Origin: Asanoa siamensis
Lineage (GTDB): Bacteria > Actinomycetota > Actinomycetes > Mycobacteriales > Micromonosporaceae
Reading direction: 5' to 3'
Assembly (NCBI RefSeq): GCF_016862555.1
Contig: NZ_BONE01000027.1
Coordinates: forward strand, 1 to 64,000
Length of the DNA stretch: 64,000 nt
A program made the translations under genes and the position numbers. The notes under the pieces were generated by a model, which saw only the letters and a program-made list of their open reading frames with translations, ran no database searches and was not told the origin of the DNA. Positions 25,362 through 36,100 of the stretch are shown piece after piece (within the stretch, counting starts at the first letter, position 1; each line of letters opens with the position of its first letter).

Positions 25362-27725
25362 ATGTCCGGGACCGGGACCTTGGCCGCCGACGGCGGCGGG
25401 CTGTCCCTTACCAGTGCGAACTTCTCGTACGTGATCGTCGCCTTGGTGATCGCCCTCGTGGCGCTTGGCTTCGCGGCCACGCTGCGTCGGGCGGTTCTGG
25501 CAACCGGTAAGGGCACCACCAACATGCAGGAAATCGCGGGCGCTGTGCAGGAGGGCGCCTCGGCTTACCTGCGCCGCCAGTTCAGAACGCTCGCGATCTT
25601 CGTCGTGATCGCTGTGATCCTCCTTTACGTGCTGCCGGTACACGGCGCGGACGGCAACGAGACGCTGGTCAAGCTCGGCCGCTCGCTGTTCTTCGTGGTC
25701 GGTGCGGCGTTCAGCGCGTTCATCGGCGGCGCCGGCATGGCGCTGGCGACCCGCGCGAACCTGCGCGTGGCGGCCGCGGCCCGGGAGACCGAGGGCGGCC
25801 GCGAGAAGGCGATGCAGATCGCGTTCCGGACGGGCGGTGTCGTCGGCTTCCTGACCGTCGGCCTCGGCCTGGTCGGCGCGACCGTCGTCGTGCTGCTCTA
25901 CAAGGGCGACGCCCCGACGGTGCTCGAGGGCTTCGGCTTCGGCGCCGCCCTGCTCGCGATGTTCATGCGGGTCGGCGGCGGCATCTTCACCAAGGCCGCC
26001 GACGTCGGCGCCGACCTGGTCGGCAAGGTCGAGCAGGGCATCCCCGAGGACGACCCGCGCAACGCGGCGACGATCGCCGACAACGTGGGCGACAACGTCG
26101 GTGACTGCGCCGGCATGGCCGCCGACCTGTTCGAGTCGTACGCCGTGACCCTGGTCGCCGCCCTGATCCTGGGCCGGGCCGCGTTCGGCGAGGACGGCCT
26201 GGTGTTCCCCCTGATCGTCTCGGCGATCGGCGCGATCATCGCGATCGTCGGCGTGTTCATCACCCGCCTGCGGGCGAGCGACCGCAACGGCCTGCAGGCG
26301 ATCAACCGGGCCTTCTACATCTCGGCGGCGATCTCCGCGGTCGCGGTCGCGGTGGTCTCCTGGTTCTACCTCAAGCCGTCGTTCGCCGAGTTCAACGGGG
26401 TGTCCCCGGAGATCGCCGGCATCACCCGCGACCCGCGCTGGGTCGCGATCGGCGCGGTCGTCATCGGCATCGTGCTGGCCGCCGCCATCCAGGCGCTGAC
26501 CGGCTACTTCACCGAGGTCGAGCGGCGTCCGGTGCAGGACATCGGCAAGAGCTCGCAGACGGGCGCGGCCACGGTCGTGCTCGCCGGCATCAGCGTCGGC
26601 CTCGAGTCGGCCGTCTACTCCGCGCTGCTGATCGGCGCCGGCGTGTTCGGCGCGTTCCTGCTGGGTGGCGGTTCGCTGATCCTGTCGCTGTTCGCGGTCG
26701 CGCTGGCCGGCATCGGCCTGCTGACCACGGTCGGCGTCATCGTCGCGATGGACACCTTCGGCCCGATCTCCGACAACGCGCAGGGCATCGCCGAGATGTC
26801 CGGCGACATCGACGAGGCCGGCGCGAAGACGCTGACCGAGCTCGACGCGGTCGGCAACACCACGAAGGCCATCACCAAGGGCATCGCGATCGCTACGGCC
26901 GTCCTCGCCGCGACCGCGCTGTTCGGCTCGTACACGAGCTCGGTGGCGACGTCGCTGACCGACGCGGGCATCGCGGACGTCGACAACTACATCCTCAACC
27001 TGCTGAACATCAGCAACCCGCGGAACCTGGTCGGCCTGATCGTCGGCGCCGCGGTGGTGTTCCTCTTCTCCGGTCTCGCGATCAACGCGGTGGCCCGGTC
27101 CGCCGGCGCCGTCGTGGTCGAGGTCCGTCGCCAGTTCCGGGAGTTCCCGGGCATCATGGACGGCACCCAGCGGCCCGAGTACGGCAAGGTCGTCGACATC
27201 TGCACCCGGGACGCGCAGCGCGAGCTGCTCACCCCCGGCCTGCTGGCGATCCTCGCCCCGATCGCGGTCGGTTTCGGCCTCGGTGCCGGCGCGCTGGCCT
27301 CCTACCTGGCCGGTGCGATCGGCGCGGGCACGCTGATGGCGGTGTTCCTGGCCAACTCCGGTGGCGCCTGGGACAACGCGAAGAAGCTGGTCGAGGACGG
27401 CCACTACGGCGGCAAGGGCTCCGAGGCCCACGCCGCGACCGTCATCGGCGACACCGTCGGTGACCCGTTCAAGGACACCGCCGGCCCGGCGATCAACCCG
27501 CTGATCAAGGTGATGAACCTGGTCGCGCTGCTGATCGCGCCGGCCGTCATCACGTTCAGCGTCGGCGACGACGCCAACACCGGGCTGCGGGTCGGCATCG
27601 CCGTCATCGCGGTCGCGGTCATCGTGGGCGCGGTGGTGTTCAGCAAGCGCAAGCCCGTCGCCATCTCGGACGCCGACTCGGGAAAAGCCGATGAGGACGC
27701 CGAAGTTGAGCGGGTGAACGTCTGA
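25362..27725 (+). CDS. hppA: Membrane-bound proton-translocating pyrophosphatase
   Basis: A 787-residue integral membrane enzyme that couples PPi hydrolysis to ion export. The family hallmarks DVGADLVGKVE, DNVGDNVGDCAGMAADLFE and the C-terminal EAHAATVIGDTVGDPFKDTAGP are all present, with about 16 membrane helices. The K+-dependence site reads GNTTKAITKG; Lys rather than Ala at this position marks the K+-independent, proton-pumping class. ATG 25362 follows GGAGG by six bases. The 200-bp leader contains TAGAGT (near 25223), a possible -10 element. A strong terminator follows. Confidence 0.95.
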   Translation: MSGTGTLAADGGGLSLTSANFSYVIVALVIALVALGFAATLRRAVLATGKGTTNMQEIAGAVQEGASAYLRRQFRTLAIFVVIAVILLYVLPVHGADGNETLVKLGRSLFFVVGAAFSAFIGGAGMALATRANLRVAAAARETEGGREKAMQIAFRTGGVVGFLTVGLGLVGATVVVLLYKGDAPTVLEGFGFGAALLAMFMRVGGGIFTKAADVGADLVGKVEQGIPEDDPRNAATIADNVGDNVGDCAGMAADLFESYAVTLVAALILGRAAFGEDGLVFPLIVSAIGAIIAIVGVFITRLRASDRNGLQAINRAFYISAAISAVAVAVVSWFYLKPSFAEFNGVSPEIAGITRDPRWVAIGAVVIGIVLAAAIQALTGYFTEVERRPVQDIGKSSQTGAATVVLAGISVGLESAVYSALLIGAGVFGAFLLGGGSLILSLFAVALAGIGLLTTVGVIVAMDTFGPISDNAQGIAEMSGDIDEAGAKTLTELDAVGNTTKAITKGIAIATAVLAATALFGSYTSSVATSLTDAGIADVDNYILNLLNISNPRNLVGLIVGAAVVFLFSGLAINAVARSAGAVVVEVRRQFREFPGIMDGTQRPEYGKVVDICTRDAQRELLTPGLLAILAPIAVGFGLGAGALASYLAGAIGAGTLMAVFLANSGGAWDNAKKLVEDGHYGGKGSEAHAATVIGDTVGDPFKDTAGPAINPLIKVMNLVALLIAPAVITFSVGDDANTGLRVGIAVIAVAVIVGAVVFSKRKPVAISDADSGKADEDAEVERVNV

Positions 27726-27746
27726 TCGGGCACCCCTAGGGTTGTC

Positions 27747-27783
27747 GAGCCCCCGGTTGACGCGTCGCGTCAGCCGGGGGCTC
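27747..27783 (+). terminator. Intrinsic terminator of hppA
   Basis: A 17-bp fully paired stem (one G-U) with a 3-base loop, followed by TTCCTTCT. It sits 21 bp after the hppA stop and just before the next gene's start. Confidence 0.9.
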
Positions 27784-27803
27784 TTCCTTCTATGCTGCAC
27801 GGC

Positions 27804-28325
27804 ATGCGTACCCCTCGCGCAGTCCTGCCGGCTGTCCTGCTGGTGCTGGCGCTCGCCGGTTGCGGAGCCGGCCGGCCCGCGCCGCAGATCTGGGCGGCGG
27901 ACGTGTGCGACGCGCTGAGCCCCTGGCGGGACGAGATCGACAGCCTGGCCTCGGGCACCCAGCAGCAGATGACGGCCAAGACCACCCCCGCGCAGGCGAA
28001 GGAGAACCTGGTGCGGCTGCTCGGCGGTGCCGAACAGGCCAGTGAGGACGCCCGGGCGCTGGTCGAGAAGGCGGGCGTGCCCGACGTCGACGAGGGCACC
28101 GCGGTCGCCGACGGCTTCGTGGGCTCGCTGGCCGGGGTGCGCGACGCGTACGGGAAGGCAAAGCGGACCATCGACGGGCTGGACACCGGCCCCGCGTTCT
28201 ACGACAGCGTGCAGGTCGCGGTCGAGACCCTCAACAAGGAGTACGACGCCAGCGCGCTGGACACCAGCAAGCTCGACTCACCCGAGCTGACGCGCGCCTT
28301 CGACGAGGTCCCGGAGTGTCGCTGA
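27804..28325 (+). CDS. Putative lipoprotein
   Basis: A 173-residue protein with signal and lipobox LALAGC, so a surface lipoprotein. The mature part is mostly helical with two further cysteines (DVCDALSPW and the C-terminal PECR). ATG 27804 is favoured over 27792 because it puts basic residues directly before the hydrophobic core. Its end overlaps the next gene by ten bases. The function is unknown. Confidence 0.7.
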   Translation: MRTPRAVLPAVLLVLALAGCGAGRPAPQIWAADVCDALSPWRDEIDSLASGTQQQMTAKTTPAQAKENLVRLLGGAEQASEDARALVEKAGVPDVDEGTAVADGFVGSLAGVRDAYGKAKRTIDGLDTGPAFYDSVQVAVETLNKEYDASALDTSKLDSPELTRAFDEVPECR

Positions 28326-28903
28326 CGCCGCGGCAGCTCTCGCTGTTCGGCGTCGAGGCCCGCGAACCCACGCCGGGAGACCTGGCGGGCCTGCTCGCCG
28401 GGCCGGGCCAGGTGGTGCGGATGGGCGGCACGGCCCGGGTCTCGGTGGTGGTCGACGCGGCCTGGCGGGTGCACGTGCTCGCCGCCGAGCTGACCCGGCG
28501 CGGGCTGGCGCCGACCTGGTCGCCCACCGAGGTGGACGGGCACCTGGGCGTGCGTACCTCTTATTCGACCGCGCTGGCGACGCTCGGGGTCGCCTGGCTG
28601 CGGGGCGCGGTGAAGCGCCCTCCGCCGGATTTCTTCCTCGATGGGCGAAGGCTCCGCCTCTGGGTGGCAGCGGCGGGTGCGCCGGATGAGTCCGGTTTTG
28701 CCCTGAAGCTCGGCGCCAACGACGAGGGGCAGTGGGACCAGGTCGGCGCCGCGCTCGCCGCGGTCGGCCTCCCCGCCGCGCTGCTCGGGCCCCGGGCCGG
28801 CGGACCCGCCTACCGGGTGACGGGCCGGCGCCGGTTGGCCCGTCTTGCCGAGCTTGTCGGAGATCGTCCACCACCGGCCCCGCAGGAATGCTGGCCTGGG
28901 TGA
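28316..28903 (+). CDS. Conserved hypothetical protein upstream of topA
   Basis: A 195-residue soluble protein from GTG 28316, overlapping the lipoprotein stop. It starts SLTPRQLSLFGVEA and contains a repeated alpha/beta pattern (TARVSVVVDAAWRVHVLAAEL; PDFFLDGRRLRLWVAAAG) that loosely recalls a duplicated fold such as LAGLIDADG-type proteins, but no catalytic signature is evident. There is no signal peptide. Good GC3 and tight coupling support a real gene. Confidence 0.65.
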   Translation: MSLTPRQLSLFGVEAREPTPGDLAGLLAGPGQVVRMGGTARVSVVVDAAWRVHVLAAELTRRGLAPTWSPTEVDGHLGVRTSYSTALATLGVAWLRGAVKRPPPDFFLDGRRLRLWVAAAGAPDESGFALKLGANDEGQWDQVGAALAAVGLPAALLGPRAGGPAYRVTGRRRLARLAELVGDRPPPAPQECWPG

Positions 28904-29088
28904 ACGCGTTGTCCAACTGTTCGATCGACACCGGTTCCGGTGCGGTGGCACCCGTCACCCTTATACCTGGGTGTACGGTGTCGCCGTCCACCGTCACGCT
29001 GCGCCATGGTCCGGCTCGGATGGAGTATCGCGACCTCACCGCCGTGCGCGCGTTACCTTGGACATCCACGAGCATGTGAGGGAGTGCA

Positions 29089-31911
29089 GTGCCGAGCAAC
29101 GCCAGGAGCACCCGTCTTGTCATCGTCGAGTCACCGGCGAAGGCCAAGACGATCTCGGGCTATCTCGGCCCGGGTTACGTGGTGGAGGCCAGCCTGGGTC
29201 ACATCCGTGACCTCCCGCGCAACGCCGCGGACGTGCCGGCCAAATACAAGGAACTGCCCTGGGCCCGCCTCGGGGTCGATGTCGACAACGGCTTCGAGGC
29301 CCTCTATGTCGTGTCCGCCGACCGCAAGCAGCAGATCACCAAGCTGACCAAGCTGGCCAAGGAGGTCGACGAGGTCTTCCTCGCGACCGATGAGGACCGT
29401 GAGGGCGAGGCCATCGCCTGGCACCTGCTCGAGACCCTCAAGCCCAAGGTCCCGGTCAAGCGGATGGTCTTCCACGAGATCACCCGGCAGGCGATCCAGG
29501 CCGCCGTGGCCAACCCGCGCGACATCGACCGCGACCTGGTCGACGCCCAGGAGGCGCGGCGCATCCTCGACCGGCTCTACGGCTACGAGGTGTCGCCGGT
29601 CCTCTGGAAGAAGGTCATGCCGAAGCTCTCGGCCGGCCGGGTCCAGTCGGTCGCGACCCGCATCGTGGTCGAGCGTGAGCGCCAGCGGATGGCGTTCCGC
29701 TCCGCCGACTACTGGGACATCCAGGCGACGCTGGCCGTCGACGCGGCCGCCGCCAAGGAGGGCCCGCGCACCTTCACCGCCAACCTCGTCGCCCTCGACG
29801 GCGACCGGGTCGCCACCGGCAAGGACTTCGAGCCCACGACGGGCCGGGTGAAGCCGGGGGCCGCGGTCGTGCATCTCGACGCCGACGGCGCTCGAGGGCT
29901 GGCCGCCCGCCTCGACGGGCGGCCGTTCACTGTCACGAGGGTCGAGGAGAAGCCCTACCGGCGCCGGCCGTACGCGCCGTTCATCACCTCGACGCTCCAG
30001 CAGGAGGCGGCCCGCAAGCTGCGGTTCTCGTCACAGCAGACGATGCGCACGGCGCAGCGGCTCTACGAGAACGGCTACATCACCTATATGCGTACCGACT
30101 CGGTCAACCTGTCGGAGACCGCCATCGCCGCGGCCCGCCGGCAGATCGCCGAGCTGTACGGCCAGGGCAGCGTCCCGCCGGAGCCGCGCCGCTACACCGG
30201 CAAGGTGAAGAACGCCCAGGAGGCGCACGAGGCCATCCGGCCCTCGGGCGACACCTTCCGCACGCCCGGCGAGCTCGCCAACGAGCTGTCGGCCGAGGAG
30301 TTCAAGCTCTACGAGCTGATCTGGCGGCGGACCATCGCGTCCCAGATGACCGACGCGGTCGGCATGTCGGTGTCGATCCGGATCCGGGCCGTGTCGGTCG
30401 CCGGCGAAGAGGCCGACTTCGGCGCCACCGGCAAGACCATCACCGACCCGGGCTTCCTGCGGGCCTACGTGGAGTCGTCCGACGACGAGCACGCCGAGGC
30501 CGAGGACGCCGAGCGGCGCCTGCCCAACCTGGTCAAGGACCAGCCGCTGACGGCCGAGCAGCTCGAGGCGATGGGGCACAGCACCCAGCCGCCGTCGCGC
30601 TACACGGAGGCGTCGCTGGTCAAGCAGCTCGAAGAGCTGGGCATCGGCCGCCCGTCGACCTACGCGTCGATCATGGCGACCATCCAGGACCGCGGCTACG
30701 TGGTCAAGCGCGGCCAGGCGCTGATCCCGTCGTTCCTCGCGTTCGCGGTCGTCGGGCTGCTGGAGGGGCACTATCCCCGGCTGGTCGACTACAACTTCAC
30801 CGCCGCCATGGAGAACGAGCTCGACGAGATCGCCGGCGGCGACATGGCCGCGACCGCGTTCCTGACCTCGTTCTACTTCGGCAGCGACGTCTCCGCCGAC
30901 GGCACGATCGCGGCCTCGGGCGGGCTCAAGAAGCTGGTCACCGACAACCTCAGCGAGATCGACGCGCGCAGCGTCAACTCGATCCCGCTGTTCCGCGACG
31001 ACCAGGGCCGCGACGTCGTGGTCCGGGTCGGCCGCTACGGCCCTTACCTGCAGCGGGCCACCGACCACGCGGCGGCCAACGGCAACGGTGACGGCGCCGA
31101 GCACGAGGACCGGGCGTCCATCCCGGAGGGCCTCGCGCCCGACGAGCTGACGCCGGAGAAGGTCGACGAGCTGTTCCTCGGCGGCGGCGGTGAGCGCAGC
31201 CTGGGCACCCACCCCGAGACCGGCGAGGACATCGTCCTCAAGTCCGGCCGCTACGGGCCCTACGTGGCCAGTGGCGAGCGCAAGTCGTCGCTGCTCAAGT
31301 CGCACACGCCCGACGGGCTCTCGCTCGAGGAGGCGTTGCGGCTGCTCTCGCTGCCGCGCGTCGTGGGCGCCGACACCGACGGTGTCGAGATCATCGCCGC
31401 CAACGGCCGGTACGGCCCGTACGTCAAGAAGGGCGACGAGTTCCGCTCGCTGGAGTCCGAGGAGAAGCTCTTCACGGTCACGCTCGACGAGGCCAAGGCG
31501 CTGCTCGCGGCGCCCAAGACCCGGCAGCGCCGGGCCGCCGCTCCGCCGCTGCGGGAGATGGGCGCCGACCCGCTGACCGAGAAGCCGCTGGTGATCAAGG
31601 ACGGCCGGTTCGGGCCCTACGTCACCGACGGCGAGTTCAACGCGTCGCTGCGCCGGGGTCAGACGCCGGAGTCGCTCTCCCTCGAGCAGGCGTCGGAGAT
31701 GCTCGCCGAGAAGCGGGCCAAGGGTCCGGCGCCGCGCAAGAAGGCGACGAAGAAGGCCGCCACCAAGGCCACGGGCACGGCCGGCGCCGCCAAGAAGACG
31801 GCGGCCAAGAAGACCACCGCCAAGAAGGCGACCGCGGCCAAGAAGACCACGGCAGCCGCCAAGAAGGCGGCTCCGAAAAAGACGACTGCGGCCAAGAAGA
31901 CGACCGACTAG
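29089..31911 (+). CDS. topA: DNA topoisomerase I (type IA)
   Basis: A 940-residue enzyme that relaxes negative supercoils. The TOPRIM domain (LVIVESPAKAKTISGYLG and DEDREGEAIAWHL) is followed by the active-site Tyr at about residue 333 in YITYMRTDSVN. Three Topo_C_Rpt zinc-less repeats with the GRYGPYV motif occur near 640, 715 and 770, and again near 840. The tail (from about 870) is a Lys/Ala/Thr-rich (AKKTT) stretch typical of actinobacterial TopA. GTG 29089 has GGGAG upstream. Confidence 0.96.
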   Translation: MPSNARSTRLVIVESPAKAKTISGYLGPGYVVEASLGHIRDLPRNAADVPAKYKELPWARLGVDVDNGFEALYVVSADRKQQITKLTKLAKEVDEVFLATDEDREGEAIAWHLLETLKPKVPVKRMVFHEITRQAIQAAVANPRDIDRDLVDAQEARRILDRLYGYEVSPVLWKKVMPKLSAGRVQSVATRIVVERERQRMAFRSADYWDIQATLAVDAAAAKEGPRTFTANLVALDGDRVATGKDFEPTTGRVKPGAAVVHLDADGARGLAARLDGRPFTVTRVEEKPYRRRPYAPFITSTLQQEAARKLRFSSQQTMRTAQRLYENGYITYMRTDSVNLSETAIAAARRQIAELYGQGSVPPEPRRYTGKVKNAQEAHEAIRPSGDTFRTPGELANELSAEEFKLYELIWRRTIASQMTDAVGMSVSIRIRAVSVAGEEADFGATGKTITDPGFLRAYVESSDDEHAEAEDAERRLPNLVKDQPLTAEQLEAMGHSTQPPSRYTEASLVKQLEELGIGRPSTYASIMATIQDRGYVVKRGQALIPSFLAFAVVGLLEGHYPRLVDYNFTAAMENELDEIAGGDMAATAFLTSFYFGSDVSADGTIAASGGLKKLVTDNLSEIDARSVNSIPLFRDDQGRDVVVRVGRYGPYLQRATDHAAANGNGDGAEHEDRASIPEGLAPDELTPEKVDELFLGGGGERSLGTHPETGEDIVLKSGRYGPYVASGERKSSLLKSHTPDGLSLEEALRLLSLPRVVGADTDGVEIIAANGRYGPYVKKGDEFRSLESEEKLFTVTLDEAKALLAAPKTRQRRAAAPPLREMGADPLTEKPLVIKDGRFGPYVTDGEFNASLRRGQTPESLSLEQASEMLAEKRAKGPAPRKKATKKAATKATGTAGAAKKTAAKKTTAKKATAAKKTTAAAKKAAPKKTTAAKKTTD

Positions 31912-31921
31912 CGTCTGGTCG

Positions 31922-32716
31922 ATGTGGACGACCACATCGCACGTCGACGAGTTCCGCACCGCGGCGGGCGCGGGCCTGCTCGCCCGCCCGGTGGAGAACA
32001 CGCTGCTGCTGACGATCGCCGCCAAGGTGGCCGCGGCCGACCCGGGTGACACCGCGCCGGTGTTCGGCTGGCACCCCGACGGCAGCGCCTTCGTCTGGAC
32101 ACCGCCGCGGCCGCTGCTGCTCGGCGGCACGGCCACCGTCGCGGCGGCGGCCTCGTTGGCGGCGGTGCTCGACGGCGTCCCGGCCGTCAACTCCACCGAC
32201 GAGGGGGCGCGGGCCTTCTCCGACGCGTGGTGCGCCCGGACGGGCGCGACGGCCAGACCCGGGCGCCGGTCCAGGCTGTTCCGGCTGGGCGACCTCGTGC
32301 CGCCGGCCGGCGTTCCCGGCGTCGCGCGGGCAGCCGGCCCGGCCGACCGCGACCTGCTGACGGCCTGGCTCGTCGCCTTCGGCGAAGAGGCGCACGAGCC
32401 CCTCACCGCGGCCGCCGAGACCGTCGACGCCGCCCTGCGGGGCGGCTTCTACACCGTCTGGGAGTGCGACGGCGTCGCGGTGTCCCTGGCCGGTGTGCGG
32501 GCGCCGGCCGGCGGCGTCGTGCGGGTCGGGCCCGTCTACACCCCGCCGGCCCACCGCGGCCGAGGGTTCGGCTCGGCGGTGACGGCGGCGGTCAGCGCGG
32601 CCGCCCGCCCGCACGAGGTGGTGCTCTTCACCGACCTGAGCAACCCGACGAGCAACTCGATCTACGCGAAGATCGGCTACCGCCCGGTCGAAGACCGCCA
32701 GATCTACGAGTTCTGA
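31922..32716 (+). CDS. GNAT-family N-acetyltransferase
   Basis: A 264-residue protein. The C-terminal GNAT domain has the acetyl-CoA loop VGPVYTPPAHRGRGFGSAVT and ends with NPTSNSIYAKIGYRPVEDRQ, as in many GNATs. The N-terminal 110 residues form a divergent, GNAT-like domain without the motif. The acceptor is unknown. It starts ten bases after topA, so is probably read from the same transcript. Confidence 0.82.
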   Translation: MWTTTSHVDEFRTAAGAGLLARPVENTLLLTIAAKVAAADPGDTAPVFGWHPDGSAFVWTPPRPLLLGGTATVAAAASLAAVLDGVPAVNSTDEGARAFSDAWCARTGATARPGRRSRLFRLGDLVPPAGVPGVARAAGPADRDLLTAWLVAFGEEAHEPLTAAAETVDAALRGGFYTVWECDGVAVSLAGVRAPAGGVVRVGPVYTPPAHRGRGFGSAVTAAVSAAARPHEVVLFTDLSNPTSNSIYAKIGYRPVEDRQIYEF

Positions 32717-32743
32717 GCGCCGGGATCCGGCATCCTGGACGGC

Positions 32744-33097
32744 ATGGCCGCCAAGTTCGCGAGTGTCGACGACTACCTCGACGCGTTGCCCGCCGAGCAG
32801 CAGGAGATCGCCCGGCGGATGCGGCAGACCGTGCTCGATGCGCTGCCCAGCAGCGGCGAGAAGATCAGCTACAACATGCCGGCGGTGACGGTGGACGGCA
32901 CGGTGCTCGTCTACTACGCCGCTTGGAAGAAGTTCATCTCGCTCTACCCGGCGCCGCGGGCCGACGACGACTTCGAGCGGGCCGTGGCGCCCTACCGCGG
33001 CGCCAAGGACGCCCTGCAGTTTCGTTGGACCGAGCCGATCCCGTGGGACCTGGTCACCCGGGTCGTCCGCGTCATGCACGACCAGCGCGGAAGCTGA
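32744..33097 (+). CDS. DUF1801-family protein
   Basis: A 117-residue protein with the DUF1801 pattern: an N-terminal VDDYLDALP helix, EKISYNMPAVTVDG, and YYAAWKKFISLYPAP. The family is small, cytoplasmic and of unknown role (YdhG-like fold). It is 27 bp after the GNAT gene. A bidirectional terminator follows. Confidence 0.85.
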   Translation: MAAKFASVDDYLDALPAEQQEIARRMRQTVLDALPSSGEKISYNMPAVTVDGTVLVYYAAWKKFISLYPAPRADDDFERAVAPYRGAKDALQFRWTEPIPWDLVTRVVRVMHDQRGS

Positions 33098-33098
33098 C

Positions 33099-33130
33099 GG
33101 GGCCCGCTCCGCCGAGACGGAACGGGCCCC
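33099..33130. terminator. Bidirectional terminator between the DUF1801 and M14 genes
   Basis: A 13-position stem with a single mismatch and a 6-base loop (33099-33111 with 33118-33130). It lies between two convergent stops. Confidence 0.75.
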
Positions 33131-33146
33131 ACCTGTTGCCAGGAAC

Positions 33147-36100
33147 TCAGCCGAGCAGGTGCCGGATCGCGCGCTTGACCAGGTCGTCGCGCTGCGCGGG
33201 CGCGAGGCCCTCGAAGCCGAACCCGGTGTAGACGCTGTCCTGCGTGGTGATCACGGCGCCTTCCTCGAACCCGAGCTGGGTGCGGCTCCAGTCGGTGACG
33301 TTGGGCGCCGAACCCGGCGGCGGGCCGAGCACCGTGAAGCCGCCCAGGTCGGTCTCGAACCCGGTCGACGCGAGCGTGGCCCCGTCGGCGACGACCCGCA
33401 CGTCGTCGACGAACGCGGCCAGGCCCTCGGTGCCCCAGTCGGTCATGTAGGTGATGGAGAGCTCGACCTGCTTGCCCGCGTACGGCGTCAGGTCGACCAC
33501 CCACTCCTTCCAGCCGCCGGACGAGCCGGTGGCCGCGTGCCACGCCCCGGACGTGCCCGTGGGCAGGCACGGCTCGTCGGTCGCGGTGAAGGTGACGTAG
33601 TGGTTGAGCTGCGGGTGCAGCCGGCCCGGCGAGTTGGCGGCACAGCTGTCACCCGTGTTCTGGGTGGTCTTGCCGTTGACGTCGGGCAGGGTCGTCCAGT
33701 CGTCACCGCCGGCCGTACGCGCCTCCACGAACATGAAGTCCCAGTTCGTCTCGATGTCGTACGACGTGAAGAAGCGCAACTGGCCCGAGGACTTGCCGGT
33801 CAGGTCGACCGTGCGGCCGAGCCGCTTGTAGGCCTCGTCACCGCGCCCGCTGAAGGCGTAGTAGTCGCCCTCGTAGGGGTCGAACGGCGGCGCACCCGGC
33901 CGGACCCAGCCCACCGGAGCGGAGCTGGTGCCGAACCACGGGAACTCGTCCTGCGGCAGGATGCTCGACGTCGCCAGGAACGACGCGGTGTGGTCCTGGT
34001 TCTCGGCGGAGCCCGGGGCGTTGAGCGTGCCCTGGAAACCGGTGAACCGCCCGCCGGTGCCGTTCAGCGGCAGCGGGTTGCCCTCCTCGTCGGAGCCGGA
34101 CCCGTCGACGTACGCGTAGGCGCCCAGCCAGTACTGCTGGAAGTCGTTGAACAGCGGCAGGCACGGCGGGTCGTGCGGGTCGGTGCACTCGGGCTGCGCC
34201 GGCACGTCGGGCTCGTAGTAGTAGGAGCCGTTGATGTTCTGCGCGTACATCGCGTTCTTGCCCGTGATGAAGATCTTGCCGCCCTCGTTGACGTAGTCGC
34301 GCACGGCGAGCTCCGTCTCCAGCGCCGACTTCGCGGCCGTGCCGGGCACCTGGCCCTGCGCCCGCGGGATGACGTCGTCGCCGGTCTCCCACACGACGGC
34401 CTTGTAGTGCGACAGCACACCCAGCGGGTGCGGTGCCTTGCGATCGCGGGTGTCCATGTCGTAGACGTCGCTGCTGCGCCCGGCGGCGGTCAACGCCGCC
34501 TGCATCTCGTCGGCGTACTTCGCCGACGTGCCGGTCTGCGCCGGGCTGAGGCCCGTCACGTCCTCGGCCGCCAGCACCAGCACGTCGCCGCCGATGTCCT
34601 GCGACACCGTGTAGGTGAAGTGCGAGCTGGCCACGGGGCCCTTGCCCGGCTTCTTGCCGCTGAACCAGACCTCGACCGTGTCGCCCTTCTTGGCCTTGGT
34701 CACCGTGCCGCGCAGCTCGGCGTAGTAGTCGTCGCCCTCGTTGCCGTAGCGCTCACCGCCGCGCCATTCGCGGACGCTCGTGGTCTGCGGCCGGCCGCCG
34801 TTGACGGTGTAGTGCATCCGCACGTCGCGCAGCGCCCGCCGGGCGGTCACCGCGACCGGCTGCCGGGTGCCGTAGGAGAAGTCGAACGCGTCGACCACGA
34901 AGTCGGGGGTCGTGCGGCCGACCGCCGACACCGGGTCGTCCGGGTCGAGCGCGGAGCGGCCGGTGGCGATCGCGAACGGGATGTTCTTCTGGAACTCCGC
35001 CTCGATCAGGTCCTCGTCGTCCGGGAAGATGAAGTCGCTGACGCAGTCTTCCGCCAGCCACTCGTCGTCGGGCACCGAGTCGGCCGCGGCCGCGCAGGTG
35101 CTCATCTCGGGCGTGAAGCCGAGGCCGCCCCAGCGGGCCGACAGGCCCGAGTCGGCGTCACCGTTGGTGGTGTAGAGCTCGGCGGAGATGTCGGGGTCGT
35201 AGCCCGGCACCGCGGGGTGCGCGTCGTCGCCCGCCATCGTGATCGAGATGACGTCGTCGGGCGTCGGGGTGCTGACCTGCCAGCCCACGCCGTAGAGCAG
35301 GAGCTGGGCGGCCGAGTGGTAGTTGATGAAGAACTCGGGCCGGATCTTGCTGTAGAGCGAGTGCAGCGCCTTGGTCTCCGGCTCGGAGTCGGGCGCCGGA
35401 CCGCGGTAGGTGTCGCTGGTGATCTGCGGCGACGAGCCCTCGTTGTCGTAGCCCCACTTGTAGCCGAAGTTGCGGTTGAGGTCGACGCCGTCGAGCGTGG
35501 TGATCTGGCCGTCACCGTCGTTGTCGCGCAGGTTCTTGCGCCACAGCCGGTTGTCCTCGGTGAACGTGTAGTCGTAGCCGTCGGCGTTGTGCACCGGCAG
35601 GAACCACAGCTCGGTCTTGTCGACCAGGTTGGTGATCACCGGGTCCTTGCCGTAGTTGTCGAGCACGTAGTGCATCAGCCGGCGGGTCATCTCGACGGTG
35701 ATCCACTCACGGGCGTGCTGCGCGCCCATGTAGAGGGTCGCCGGGCGGGAACCGTCGCGCACGTTCTTCGCGTTCTTGGTCACTCGTACCGCGGTCATGG
35801 TCTTGCCCTGGGTGGTCTTCCCGAAGTTGACCACCTCGGCGAGCTTGGGATAGCGGGCGGCGGTGGCGACCAGCTCGTCGCGGATGCCGCCGGGAGCGCT
35901 GTAGGGCCGGAACGCCTCCCAGCCGGCCCGGGCCTGCTCGCGCAGTGCCTGCGAGGCCGCCTTGCCGCGGACCTTCTTGACGGACAGCTTGACGCCCTGG
36001 TCAGCGAGCCGGTCGGCGTTCCGCTCGCTGAGCACGGCCTCGACCCGGGTGTTGGCCCCGTCGGTGCCGACGGTGACCTCCTCGGCGTCGACGCCGGCCG

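Noticed and set aside
25158-27800. An 880-codon minus-strand frame opposite hppA.
   Set aside because: Asp/Arg/Gly-rich translation caused by the third-position bias of hppA.
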